64,000 nt of DNA from Azolla caroliniana. Lineage: Eukaryota; Polypodiophyta. Location of the stretch: assembly GCA_043228905.1 (NCBI GenBank), contig JBHGNT010000025.1:248001-312000 (forward strand), given 5' to 3'. How positions within the stretch are numbered: the first letter of the stretch is position 1; every line of letters starts with the position of its first letter. The notes beneath the pieces were generated by a model that was not told the origin of the DNA, did not search any database, and worked only from the letters and a program-made list of their open reading frames with translations. Positions 11,598 through 22,950 of the stretch are shown here, piece by piece. The position numbers and the translations under genes are program-made.

Positions 11598-12665
11598 GCT
11601 AGCTATGATATGGTATTAAAAAATCATGATTTTGAAATTGAGGTCGAGAGACATGAAGAAATTAGCAATCTTGAGGAGGAAGTTGAAAGGAGCCCTTCAG
11701 TAAATTAAAATGTTCATACCTGGCTCGTGTGATATCGGATTTTTGTGTTCAAACATGTGAATCGCAGCTAACAACGCTAGCTATGACATGGTATTAAGAA
11801 ATCAAGATTTTGAAACTCAGGTCGAGAGATATTACGAAATTACCTACTTTGAGGAGGGAGTTGAGACGACCTAGTAGGTAAATTAAAATGTTCATACCTG
11901 GCTCGTGTGATATCGGATTTTTGTGTTCAAACATGCGAATCGAAGCTAACAACGCTAGCTATTATATGGAACTAAAAAAGCAAGATTTTGAGACTCAGGT
12001 CGAGAGATATGAAGAAATTAGCAATCTTGAGGAGGGAGTTGAGAGGAGCACTTGAGTATATTAAAATGTTTATACCTGGCTCGTGTGATATCGGATTTTT
12101 GTGTTCAAACATGCGAATCGAAGCTAACAACGCTAGCTATGACATGTTATTAAAAAATCAAGATTTTGAAACTCAGGTAGAGAGACATGACGAAATTACC
12201 TAATTTGAGGACTAAGTTGAGACGACCTAGTAGGTAAATTAAAATGTTCATACCTGGCTCGTGTGATATCGGATTTTTGTGTTCAAACATGCGAATCGAA
12301 GCTCACAACGCTAGCTATTCTATGGAACTAAAAAATCAAGATTTTGAAACTCAGGTCGAGAGATACGAAGAAATTAGCAATCTTGAGGAGGGAGTTGAGA
12401 GGAGCCCTTGAGTATATTAAAATATTTATACCTGGCTCGTGTGATATCGGATTTTTGTGTTCAAACATGCGAATCGAAGCTAACAACGCTAGCTATGACA
12501 TGGTATTAAAAAATCAAGAGTTTGAAACTCAGGTGGAGAGACATGACGAAATTACCTAATTTGAGGAGTGAGTTGAGAGGAGCCCTTGAGTACATTAAAA
12601 TGTTCATACCTGGCTCGTGTGATATCGGATTTTTGTGTTCAAACATGCGAATCGAAGCTAACAAT
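11598..12665. repeat. Transition into region 2; 12-unit (2,136 bp) partial repeat
   Basis: From about 11,776 to 12,660 the units correspond to those at about 13,912-14,800 with an offset of 2,136 bp (exactly 12 units). Shared marks are AGATATTACGAAATT (11,827 and 13,963), AAAAAGCAAG (about 11,975 and 14,111), GGTAGAGAGACATG and GAGAGATACGAAG (about 12,362 and 14,498), and AAAATATTTATACC. None of these marks appears in region 1. Confidence 0.82.
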
Positions 12666-14801
12666 GCTAGCTATTATATGGACCTAAAAAATCAAGATTT
12701 TGAAACTCAGGTCGAGAGATATGAAGAAATTAGCAATCTTGAGGAGGGAGTTGAGAGGAGCCCTTGAGTACATTAAAATGTTCATACCTGGCGCGTGTGA
12801 TATCGGATTTTTGTGTTCAAACATGCGAATCGAAGCTAACAACGGTAGCTATGATATGGAACTAAAAAATCAAGATTTTGAAACTCAGGTCGAGAGACAT
12901 GAAGAAATTAGCAATCTTGAGGAGGGAGTTGAGAGGAGCCCTTCAGTATATTAAAATGTTTATACCTGGCTCGTGTGATATCGGATTTTTGTGTTCAAAC
13001 ATGCGAATCGAAGCTAACAATGCTAGCTATTATATGGAACTAAAAAATCAAGATTTTGAAACTCAGGTCGAGAGATATGAAGAAATTAGCAATCTTGAGG
13101 AGGGAGTTGAGAGGAGCCCTTGAGTACATTAAAATGTTCATACCTGGCGCGTGTGATATCGGATTTTTGTGTTCAAACATGCGAATCGAAGCTAACAACG
13201 CTAGCTATTATATGGAACTAAAAAATCAAGATTTTGAAACTCAGGTCGAGAGATATGAAGAAATTAGCAATCTTGAGGAGGGAGTTGAGAGGAGCCCTTG
13301 AGTAAATTAAAATGTTCATACCTGGCTCGTGTGATATCGGATTTTTGTGTTCAAACATGCGAATCGAAGCTCACAACGCTAGCTATGATATGGTATTAAA
13401 AAATCATGATTTTGAAATTGAGGTCGAGAGACATGAAGAAATTAGCAATCTTGAGGAGGGAGTTGAGAGGAGCCCTTCAGTACATTAAAATGTTCATACC
13501 TGGCACGTGTGATATCGGATTTTTGTGTTCAAACATGCGAATCGAAGCTAACAACGGTAGCTATGATATGGAACTAAAAAATCAAGATTTTGAAACTCAG
13601 GTCGAGAGACATGAAGAAATTAGCAATCTTGAGGAGGGAGTTGAGAGGAGCCCTTCAGTATATTAAAATGTTTATACCTGGCTCGTGTGATATCGGATTT
13701 TTGTGTTCAAACATGCGAATCGAAGCTAACAATGCTAGCTATTATATGGAACTAAAAAATCAAGATTTTGAAACTCAGGTCGAGAGATATGAAGAAATTA
13801 GCAATCTTGAGGAGGGAGTTGAGAGGAGCCCTTGAGTACATTAAAATGTTCATACCTGGCGCGTGTGATATCGGATTTTTGTGTTCAAACATGCGAATCG
13901 AAGCTAACAACGCTAGCTATGACATGGTATTAAGAAATCAAGATTTTGAAACTCAGGTCGAGAGATATTACGAAATTACCTACTTTGAGGAGGGAGTTGA
14001 GACGACCTAGTAGGTAAATTAAAATGTTCATACCTGGCTCGTGTGATATCGGATTTTTGTGTTCAAACATGCGAATCGAAGCTAACAACGCTAGCTATTA
14101 TATGGAACTAAAAAAGCAAGATTTTGAGACTCAGGTCGAGAGATATGAAGAAATTAGCAATCTTGAGGAGGGAGTTGAGAGGAGCACTTGAGTATATTAA
14201 AATGTTTATACCTGGCTCGTGTGATATCGGATTTTTGTGTTCAAACATGCGAATCGAAGCTAACAACGCTAGCTATGACATGTTATTAAAAAATCAAGAT
14301 TTTGAAACTCAGGTAGAGAGACATGACGAAATTACCTAATTTGAGGACTAAGTTGAGACGACCTAGTAGGTAAATTAAAATGTTCATACCTGGCTCGTGT
14401 GATATCGGATTTTTGTGTTCAAACATGCGAATCGAAGCTCACAACGCTAGCTATTCTATGGAACTAAAAAATCAAGATTTTGAAACTCAGGTCGAGAGAT
14501 ACGAAGAAATTAGCAATCTTGAGGAGGGAGTTGAGAGGAGCCCTTGAGTATATTAAAATATTTATACCTGGCTCGTGTGATATCGGATTTTTGTGTTCAA
14601 ACATGCGAATCGAAGCTAACAACGCTAGCTATGACATGGTATTAAAAAATCAAGAGTTTGAAACTCAGGTGGAGAGACATGACGAAATTACCTAATTTGA
14701 GGAGTGAGTTGAGAGGAGCCCTTGAGTACATTAAAATGTTCATACCTGGCTCGTGTGATATCGGATTTTTGTGTTCAAACATGCGAATCGAAGCTAACAA
14801 T

Positions 14802-16473
14802 ACTAGCTATTATATGGACCTAAAAAATCAAGATTTTGAAACTTAGGTCGAGAGATATGAAGAAATTAGCAATCTTGAGGAGGGAGTTGAGAGGAGCCCT
14901 TGAGTACATTAAAATGTTCATACCTGGCGCGTGTGATATCGGATTTTTGTGTTCAAACATGCGAATCGAAGCTAACAACGGTAGCTATGATATGGAACTA
15001 AAAAATCAAGATTTTGAAACTCAGGTCGAGAGATATGAAGAAATTAGCAATCTTGAGGAGGGAGTTGAGAGGAGCCCTTGAGTACATTATTATGTTCATA
15101 CCTGGCGCGTGTGATATCGGATTCAAAAATCATGATTTCGAAATTGAGGTCGAGAGACATGAAGAAATTAGCAATCTTGAGGAGGGAGTTGAGAGGAGCC
15201 CTTGAGTATATTAAAATGTTTATACCTGGCTCGTGTGATATCGGATTTTTGTGTTCAAACATGCGAATCGAAGCTAACAACGCTAGCTATGACATGGTAT
15301 TAAAAAATCAAGAGTTTGAAACTCAGGTGGAGAGACATGACGAAATTACCTAATTTGAGGAGTGAGTTCGGAGGAGCCCTTGAGTACATTAAAATGTTCA
15401 TACCTGGCTCGTGTGATATCGGATTTTTGTGTTCAAACATGCGAATCGAAGCTAACAATGCTAGCTATTATATGGAACTAAAAAATCAAGATTTTGAAAC
15501 TCAGGTCGAGAGATATGAAGAAATTAGCAATCTTGAGGAGGGAGTTGAGAGGAGCCCTTGAGTACATTAAAATGTTCATACCTGGCGCGTGTGATATCGG
15601 ATTTTTGTGTTCAAACATGCGAATCGAAGCTAACAATGCTAGCTATTATATGGAACTGAAAAATCAAGATTTTGAAACTCAGGTCGAGAGATATGAAGAA
15701 ATTAGCAATCTTGAGGAGGGAGTTGAGAGGAGCCCTTGAGTACATTATTATGTTCATACCTGGCGCGTGTGATATCGGATTTTTGTGTTCAAACATGCGA
15801 ATCGAAGCTAACAACACTAGCTATTCTATGGAACTAAAAAATCAAGATTTTGAAACTTAGGTCGAGAGATATGAAGAAATTAGCAATCTTGAGGAGGGAG
15901 TTGAGAGGAGCCCTTGAGTACATTAAAATGTTCATACCTGGCGCGTGTGATATCGGATTTTTGTGTTCAAACATGCGAATCGAAGCTAACAACGGTAGCT
16001 ATGATATGGAACTAAAAAATCAAGATTTTGAAACTCAGGTCGAGAGATATGAAGAAATTAGCAATCTTGAGGAGGGAGTTGAGAGGAGCCCTTGAGTACA
16101 TTATTATGTTCATACCTGGCGCGTGTGATATCGGATTCAAAAATCATGATTTCGAAATTGAGGTCGAGAGACATGAAGAAATTAGCAATCTTGAGGAGGG
16201 AGTTGAGAGGAGCCCTTGAGTATATTAAAATGTTTATACCTGGCTCGTGTGATATCGGATTTTTGTGTTCAAACATGCGAATCGAAGCTAACAACGCTAG
16301 CTATGACATGGTATTAAAAAATCAAGAGTTTGAAACTCAGGTGGAGAGACATGACGAAATTACCTAATTTGAGGAGTGAGTTCGGAGGAGCCCTTGAGTA
16401 CATTAAAATGTTCATACCTGGCTCGTGTGATATCGGATTTTTGTGTTCAAACATGCGAATCGAAGCTAACAAT
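14802..16473. repeat. 1,014-bp nested repeat (five 178-bp units and one 124-bp unit)
   Basis: The segment starting at 14,802 recurs at 15,816 for about 660 bp, giving a 1,014-bp period. Each period holds one truncated unit. The pattern recurs at 18,610/19,624 and at 35,300/36,314 through the larger duplications. Confidence 0.82.
14980..15281. repeat. Truncated monomer: 54-bp deletion leaves 124 bp
   Basis: At 15,121-15,123 the sequence passes from GATATCGGATT straight to CAAAAATCATG, skipping 54 bp that contain the unit boundary. The two ends share ATT, so three bases of microhomology lie at the junction. From one GCTAGC-like start to the next the distance is 302 bp instead of 356. The identical junction occurs 13 times: about 15,121, 16,135, 18,929, 19,943, 31,277, 32,825, 35,619, 36,633, 43,519, 48,448, 50,174, 59,373 and 62,700. 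Always the same junction and the same flanks (gtacattatta upstream) indicate one deletion event spread by duplication. The likely full-length parent, with GTATTCAAAAATCATG, is still present near 21,721. Confidence 0.93.
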
Positions 16474-19400
16474 GCTAGCTATTATATGGAACTAAAAAAT
16501 CAAGATTTTGAAACTCAGGTCGAGAGATATGAAGAAATTAGCAATCTTGAGGAGGGAGTTGAGAGGAGCCCTTGAGTACATTAAAATGTTCATACCTGGC
16601 GCGTGTGATATCGGATTTTTGTGTTCAAACATGCGAATCGAAGCTAACAACGGTAGCTATGATATGGAACTAAAAAATCAAGATTTTGAAACTCAGGTCG
16701 AGAGACATGAAGAAATTAGCAATCTTGAGGAGGGAGTTGAGAGGAGCCCTTCAGTATATTAAAATGTTTATACCTGGCTCGTGTGATATCGGATTTTTGT
16801 GTTCAAACATGCGAATCGAAGCTAACAATGCTAGCTATTATATGGAACTAAAAAATCAAGATTTTGAAACTCAGGTCGAGAGATATGAAGAAATTAGCAA
16901 TCTTGAGGAGGGAGTTGAGAGGAGCCCTTGAGTACATTAAAATGTTCATACCTGGCGCGTGTGATATCGGATTTTTGTGTTCAAACATGCGAATCGAAGC
17001 TAACAACGCTAGCTATTATATGGAACTAAAAAATCAAGATTGTGAAACTCAGGTCGAGAGATATGAAGAAATTAGCAATCTTGAGGAGGGAGTTGAGAGG
17101 AGCCCTTGAGTAAATTAAAATGTTCATACCTGGCTCGTGTGATATCGGATTTTTGTGTTCAAACATGCGAATCGAAGCTCACAACGCTAGCTATGATATG
17201 GTATTAAAAAATCATGATTTTGAAATTGAGGTCGAGAGACATGAAGAAATTAGCAATCTTGAGGAGGGAGTTGAGAGGAGCCCTTCAGTACATTAAAATG
17301 TTCATACCTGGCACGTGTGATATCGGATTTTTGTGTTCAAACATGCGAATCGAAGCTAACAACGGTAGCTATGATATGGAACTAAAAAATCAAGATTTTG
17401 AAACTCAGGTCGAGAGACATGAAGAAATTAGCAATCTTGAGGAGGGAGTTGAGAGGAGCCCTTCAGTATATTAAAATGTTTATACCTGGCTCGTGTGATA
17501 TCGGATTTTTGTGTTCAAACATGCGAATCGAAGCTAACAATGCTAGCTATTATATGGAACTAAAAAATCAAGATTTTGAAACTCAGGTCGAGAGATATGA
17601 AGAAATTAGCAATCTTGAGGAGGGAGTTGAGAGGAGCCCTTGAGTACATTAAAATGTTCATACCTGGCGCGTGTGATATCGGATTTTTGTGTTCAAACAT
17701 GCGAATCGAAGCTAACAACGCTAGCTATGACATGGTATTAAGAAATCAAGATTTTGAAACTCAGGTCGAGAGATATTACGAAATTACCTACTTTGAGGAG
17801 GGAGTTGAGACGACCTAGTAGGTAAATTAAAATGTTCATACCTGGCTCGTGTGATATCGGATTTTTGTGTTCAAACATGCGAATCGAAGCTAACAACGCT
17901 AGCTATTATATGGAACTAAAAAAGCAAGATTTTGAGACTCAGGTCGAGAGATATGAAGAAATTAGCAATCTTGAGGAGGGAGTTGAGAGGAGCACTTGAG
18001 TATATTAAAATGTTTATACCTGGCTCGTGTGATATCGGATTTTTGTGTTCAAACATGCGAATCGAAGCTAACAACGCTAGCTATGACATGTTATTAAAAA
18101 ATCAAGATTTTGAAACTCAGGTAGAGAGACATGACGAAATTACCTAATTTGAGGACTAAGTTGAGACGACCTAGTAGGTAAATTAAAATGTTCATACCTG
18201 GCTCGTGTGATATCGGATTTTTGTGTTCAAACATGCGAATCGAAGCTCACAACGCTAGCTATTCTATGGAACTAAAAAATCAAGATTTTGAAACTCAGGT
18301 CGAGAGATACGAAGAAATTAGCAATCTTGAGGAGGGAGTTGAGAGGAGCCCTTGAGTATATTAAAATATTTATACCTGGCTCGTGTGATATCGGATTTTT
18401 GTGTTCAAACATGCGAATCGAAGCTAACAACGCTAGCTATGACATGGTATTAAAAAATCAAGAGTTTGAAACTCAGGTGGAGAGACATGACGAAATTACC
18501 TAATTTGAGGAGTGAGTTGAGAGGAGCCCTTGAGTACATTAAAATGTTCATACCTGGCTCGTGTGATATCGGATTTTTGTGTTCAAACATGCGAATCGAA
18601 GCTAACAATACTAGCTATTATATGGACCTAAAAAATCAAGATTTTGAAACTTAGGTCGAGAGATATGAAGAAATTAGCAATCTTGAGGAGGGAGTTGAGA
18701 GGAGCCCTTGAGTACATTAAAATGTTCATACCTGGCGCGTGTGATATCGGATTTTTGTGTTCAAACATGCGAATCGAAGCTAACAACGGTAGCTATGATA
18801 TGGAACTAAAAAATCAAGATTTTGAAACTCAGGTCGAGAGATATGAAGAAATTAGCAATCTTGAGGAGGGAGTTGAGAGGAGCCCTTGAGTACATTATTA
18901 TGTTCATACCTGGCGCGTGTGATATCGGATTCAAAAATCATGATTTCGAAATTGAGGTCGAGAGACATGAAGAAATTAGCAATCTTGAGGAGGGAGTTGA
19001 GAGGAGCCCTTGAGTATATTAAAATGTTTATACCTGGCTCGTGTGATATCGGATTTTTGTGTTCAAACATGCGAATCGAAGCTAACAACGCTAGCTATGA
19101 CATGGTATTAAAAAATCAAGAGTTTGAAACTCAGGTGGAGAGACATGACGAAATTACCTAATTTGAGGAGTGAGTTCGGAGGAGCCCTTGAGTACATTAA
19201 AATGTTCATACCTGGCTCGTGTGATATCGGATTTTTGTGTTCAAACATGCGAATCGAAGCTAACAATGCTAGCTATTATATGGAACTAAAAAATCAAGAT
19301 TTTGAAACTCAGGTCGAGAGATATGAAGAAATTAGCAATCTTGAGGAGGGAGTTGAGAGGAGCCCTTGAGTACATTAAAATGTTCATACCTGGCGCGTGT

Positions 19401-20281
19401 GATATCGGATTTTTGTGTTCAAACATGCGAATCGAAGCTAACAATGCTAGCTATTATATGGAACTGAAAAATCAAGATTTTGAAACTCAGGTCGAGAGAT
19501 ATGAAGAAATTAGCAATCTTGAGGAGGGAGTTGAGAGGAGCCCTTGAGTACATTATTATGTTCATACCTGGCGCGTGTGATATCGGATTTTTGTGTTCAA
19601 ACATGCGAATCGAAGCTAACAACACTAGCTATTCTATGGAACTAAAAAATCAAGATTTTGAAACTTAGGTCGAGAGATATGAAGAAATTAGCAATCTTGA
19701 GGAGGGAGTTGAGAGGAGCCCTTGAGTACATTAAAATGTTCATACCTGGCGCGTGTGATATCGGATTTTTGTGTTCAAACATGCGAATCGAAGCTAACAA
19801 CGGTAGCTATGATATGGAACTAAAAAATCAAGATTTTGAAACTCAGGTCGAGAGATATGAAGAAATTAGCAATCTTGAGGAGGGAGTTGAGAGGAGCCCT
19901 TGAGTACATTATTATGTTCATACCTGGCGCGTGTGATATCGGATTCAAAAATCATGATTTCGAAATTGAGGTCGAGAGACATGAAGAAATTAGCAATCTT
20001 GAGGAGGGAGTTGAGAGGAGCCCTTGAGTATATTAAAATGTTTATACCTGGCTCGTGTGATATCGGATTTTTGTGTTCAAACATGCGAATCGAAGCTAAC
20101 AACGCTAGCTATGACATGGTATTAAAAAATCAAGAGTTTGAAACTCAGGTGGAGAGACATGACGAAATTACCTAATTTGAGGAGTGAGTTCGGAGGAGCC
20201 CTTGAGTACATTAAAATGTTCATACCTGGCTCGTGTGATATCGGATTTTTGTGTTCAAACATGCGAATCGAAGCTAACAAT
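16474..20281. repeat. 22-mer segment, copy 2 (3,808 bp)
   Basis: Tandem copy of 12,666-16,473. Its first unit is a hybrid: the left part (GGAAC) matches the unit at 20,282, while the right part (next unit ggtagctatgat with GAGAGACATGAAG) matches the unit at 12,666. This is what an unequal crossover between those two unit types would leave. The change GATTGTGAAAC near 17,041 distinguishes it from copy 1 and reappears in super-repeat B near 33,731. Confidence 0.87.
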
Positions 20282-20459
20282 GCTAGCTATTATATGGAAC
20301 TAAAAAATCAAGATTTTGAAACTCAGGTCGAGAGATATGAAGAAATTAGCAATCTTGAGGAGGGAGTTGAGAGGAGCCCTTGAGTACATTAAAATGTTCA
20401 TACCTGGCGCGTGTGATATCGGATTTTTGTGTTCAAACATGCGAATCGAAGCTAACAAT

Positions 20460-22950
20460 GCTAGCTATTATATGGAACTAAAAAATCAAGATTTTGAAAC
20501 TCAGGTCGAGAGATATGAAGAAATTAGCAATCTTGAGGAGGGAGTTGAGAGGAGCCCTTGAGTACATTATTATGTTCATACCTGGCGCGTGTGATATCGG
20601 ATTTTTGTGTTCAAACATGCGAATCGAAGCTAACAACACTAGCTATTCTATGGAACTAAAAAATCAAGATTTTGAAACTCAGGTCGAGAGATATGAAGAA
20701 ATTAGCAATCTTGAGGAGGGAGTTGAGAGGAGCCCTTGAGTACATTATTATGTTCATACCTGGCGCGTGTGATATCGGATTTTTGTGTTCAAACATGCGA
20801 ATCGAAGCTCACAACGCTAGCTATTCTATGGAACTAAAAAATCAAGATTTTGAAACTCAGGTCGAGAGATATGAAGAAATTAGCAATCTTGAGGAGGGAG
20901 TTGAGAGGAGCCCTTGAGTAAATTAAAATGTTCATACCTGGCTCGTGTGATATCAGATTTTTGTGTTCAAACATGCGAATCGAAGCTCACAACGCTAGCT
21001 ATGATATGGTATTAAAAAATCATGATTTTGAAATTGAGGTCGAGAGACATGAAGAAATTAGCAATCTTGAGGAGGGAGTTGAGAGGAGCCCTTGAGTAAA
21101 TTAAAATGTTCATACCTGGCTCGTGTGATATCGGATTTTTGTGTTCAAACATGTGAATCGCAGCTAACAACGCTAGCTATGACATGGTATTAAGAAATCA
21201 AGATTTTGAAACTCAGGTCGAGAGACATGACGAAATTACCTAATTTGAGGAGGGAGTTGAGACGACCTAGTAGGTAAATTAAAATGTTCATACCTGGCTC
21301 GTGTGATATCGGATTTTTGTGTTCAAACATGCGAATCAAAGCTAACAACGCTAGCTATGATATGGAACTAAAAAATCAAGATTTTGAAACTCAGGTCGAG
21401 AGACATGACGAAATTACCAAATTGGAGGAGGGAGTTGAGAGGAGCCCTTGAGTATATTAAAATGTTCATACCTGGCGTGTGTGATATCGGATTTTTGTGT
21501 TCAAACATGCGAATCAAAGCTAACAACGCTAGCTATGACATGGTATTAAAAAATCAAGATTTTGAAACTCAGGTCGAGAGATATGAAGAAATTAGCAATC
21601 TTGAGGAGGGAGTTGAGAGGAGCCCTTGAGTAAATGAAAATGTTCATACCTGGCTCGTGTGATATCGGATTTTTGTGTTCAAACATGCGAATCGAAGCTA
21701 AAAACGCTAGCTATGATATGGTATTCAAAAATCATGATTTCGAAATTGAGGTCGAGAGACATGAAGAAATTAGCAATCTTGAGGAGGGAGTTGAGAGGAG
21801 CCCTTGAGTACATTAAAATGTTCATACCTGGCGCGTGTGATATCGGATTTTTGTGTTCAAACATGCGAATCGAAGCTAACAACGGTAGCTATGATATGGA
21901 ACTAAAAAATCAAGATTTTGAAACTCAGGTCGAGAGATATGAAGAAATTAGCAATCTTGAGGAGGGAGTTGAGAGGAGCCCTTGAGTATATTAAAATGTT
22001 TATACCTCGCTCGTGTGATATCGCATTTTTGTGTTCAAACATGCGAATCGAAGCTAACAACGCTAGCTATGACATGGTATTAAAAAATCAAGATTTTGAA
22101 ACTCAGGTCGAGAGACATGACGAAATTACCTAATTTGAGGAGTGAGTTGAGACGACCTAGTAGGTAAATTAAAATGTTCATACCTGGCTCGTGTGATATC
22201 GGATTTTTGTGTTCAAACATGTGAATCAAGCTAAAAACGCTAGCTATGATATGGTATTAAAAAATCAAGATTTTGAAACTCAGGTCGAGAGATATGAAGA
22301 AATTAGCAATCTTGAGGAGGGAGTTGAGAGGAGCCATTGAGTAAATTAAAATGTTCATACATGGCTCGTGTGATATCGGATTTTTGTGTTCAAACATGTG
22401 AACCGAAGCTAACAACGCCAGCTATTCTATGGAACTAAAAAATCAAGATTTTGAAACTCAGGTCGAGAGATATGAAGAAATTAGCAATCTTGAGGAGGGA
22501 GTTGAGAGGAGCCCTTGAGTATATTAAAATGTTTATACCTGGCTCGTGTGATATCGGATTTTTGTGTTCAAACATGCGCATCGAAGCTAACAACGCTAGC
22601 TATGACATGGTATTAAAAAATCAAGAGTTTGAAACTCAGGTGGAGAGACATGACGAAATTACCTAATTTGAGGAGTGAGTTGAGAGGAGCCCTTGAGTAC
22701 ATTAAAATGTTCATACCTGGCTCGTGTGATATCGGATTTTTGTGTTCAAACATGCGAATCGAAGCTAACAATGCTAGCTATTATATGGACCTAAAAAATC
22801 AAGATTTTGAAACTCAGGTCGAGAGATATGAAGAAATTAGCAATCTTGAGGAGGGAGTTGAGAGGAGCCCTTGAGTACATTAAAATGTTCATACCTGGCG
22901 CGTGTGATATCGGATTTTTGTGTTCAAACATGCGAATCGAAGCTCACAAC
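20460..22950. repeat. 14-mer, copy 1 in super-repeat A (2,491 bp)
   Basis: Fourteen units minus one base (deletion at about 22,227, AATCAAGCTAAAAACG). Diagnostic unit variants in order are a TTATG unit with actattct, AHN-type gctcac, the GTGAATCGCAG unit near 21,152, AAATTGGAGGAGG near 21,420, GGCGTGTGTG near 21,476, GTAAATGAAAATG near 21,632, TTCAAAAATCATGATTTCG near 21,725, and CCTCGCTCG with ATCGCATTT near 22,010. The whole order repeats immediately downstream. Confidence 0.9.

Larger units (their letters stand above)
12666..16473. repeat. 22-mer segment, copy 1 (3,808 bp)
   Basis: Twenty full units and two 124-bp truncated units. The unit order matches the following 3,808 bp, including CTTCAGTATATT near 12,940, GGCACGTG near 13,503, the AGATATTAC unit near 13,960 and the truncated units with junctions at 15,121 and 16,135. 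Copy 1 reads GATTTTGAAAC near 13,230 where copy 2 has GATTGTGAAAC. Confidence 0.88.

Noticed and set aside
15121-15123. Transposon insertion or excision footprint at the truncated units
   Set aside because: The change is a plain 54-bp loss with 3-bp microhomology; there is no target-site duplication, terminal repeat or foreign sequence.
15044-15280. Minus-strand open frames of 61-78 codons
   Set aside because: They occur only where a unit variant removes a stop, are copied with the array and overlap the plus-strand frames. Nothing suggests translation.
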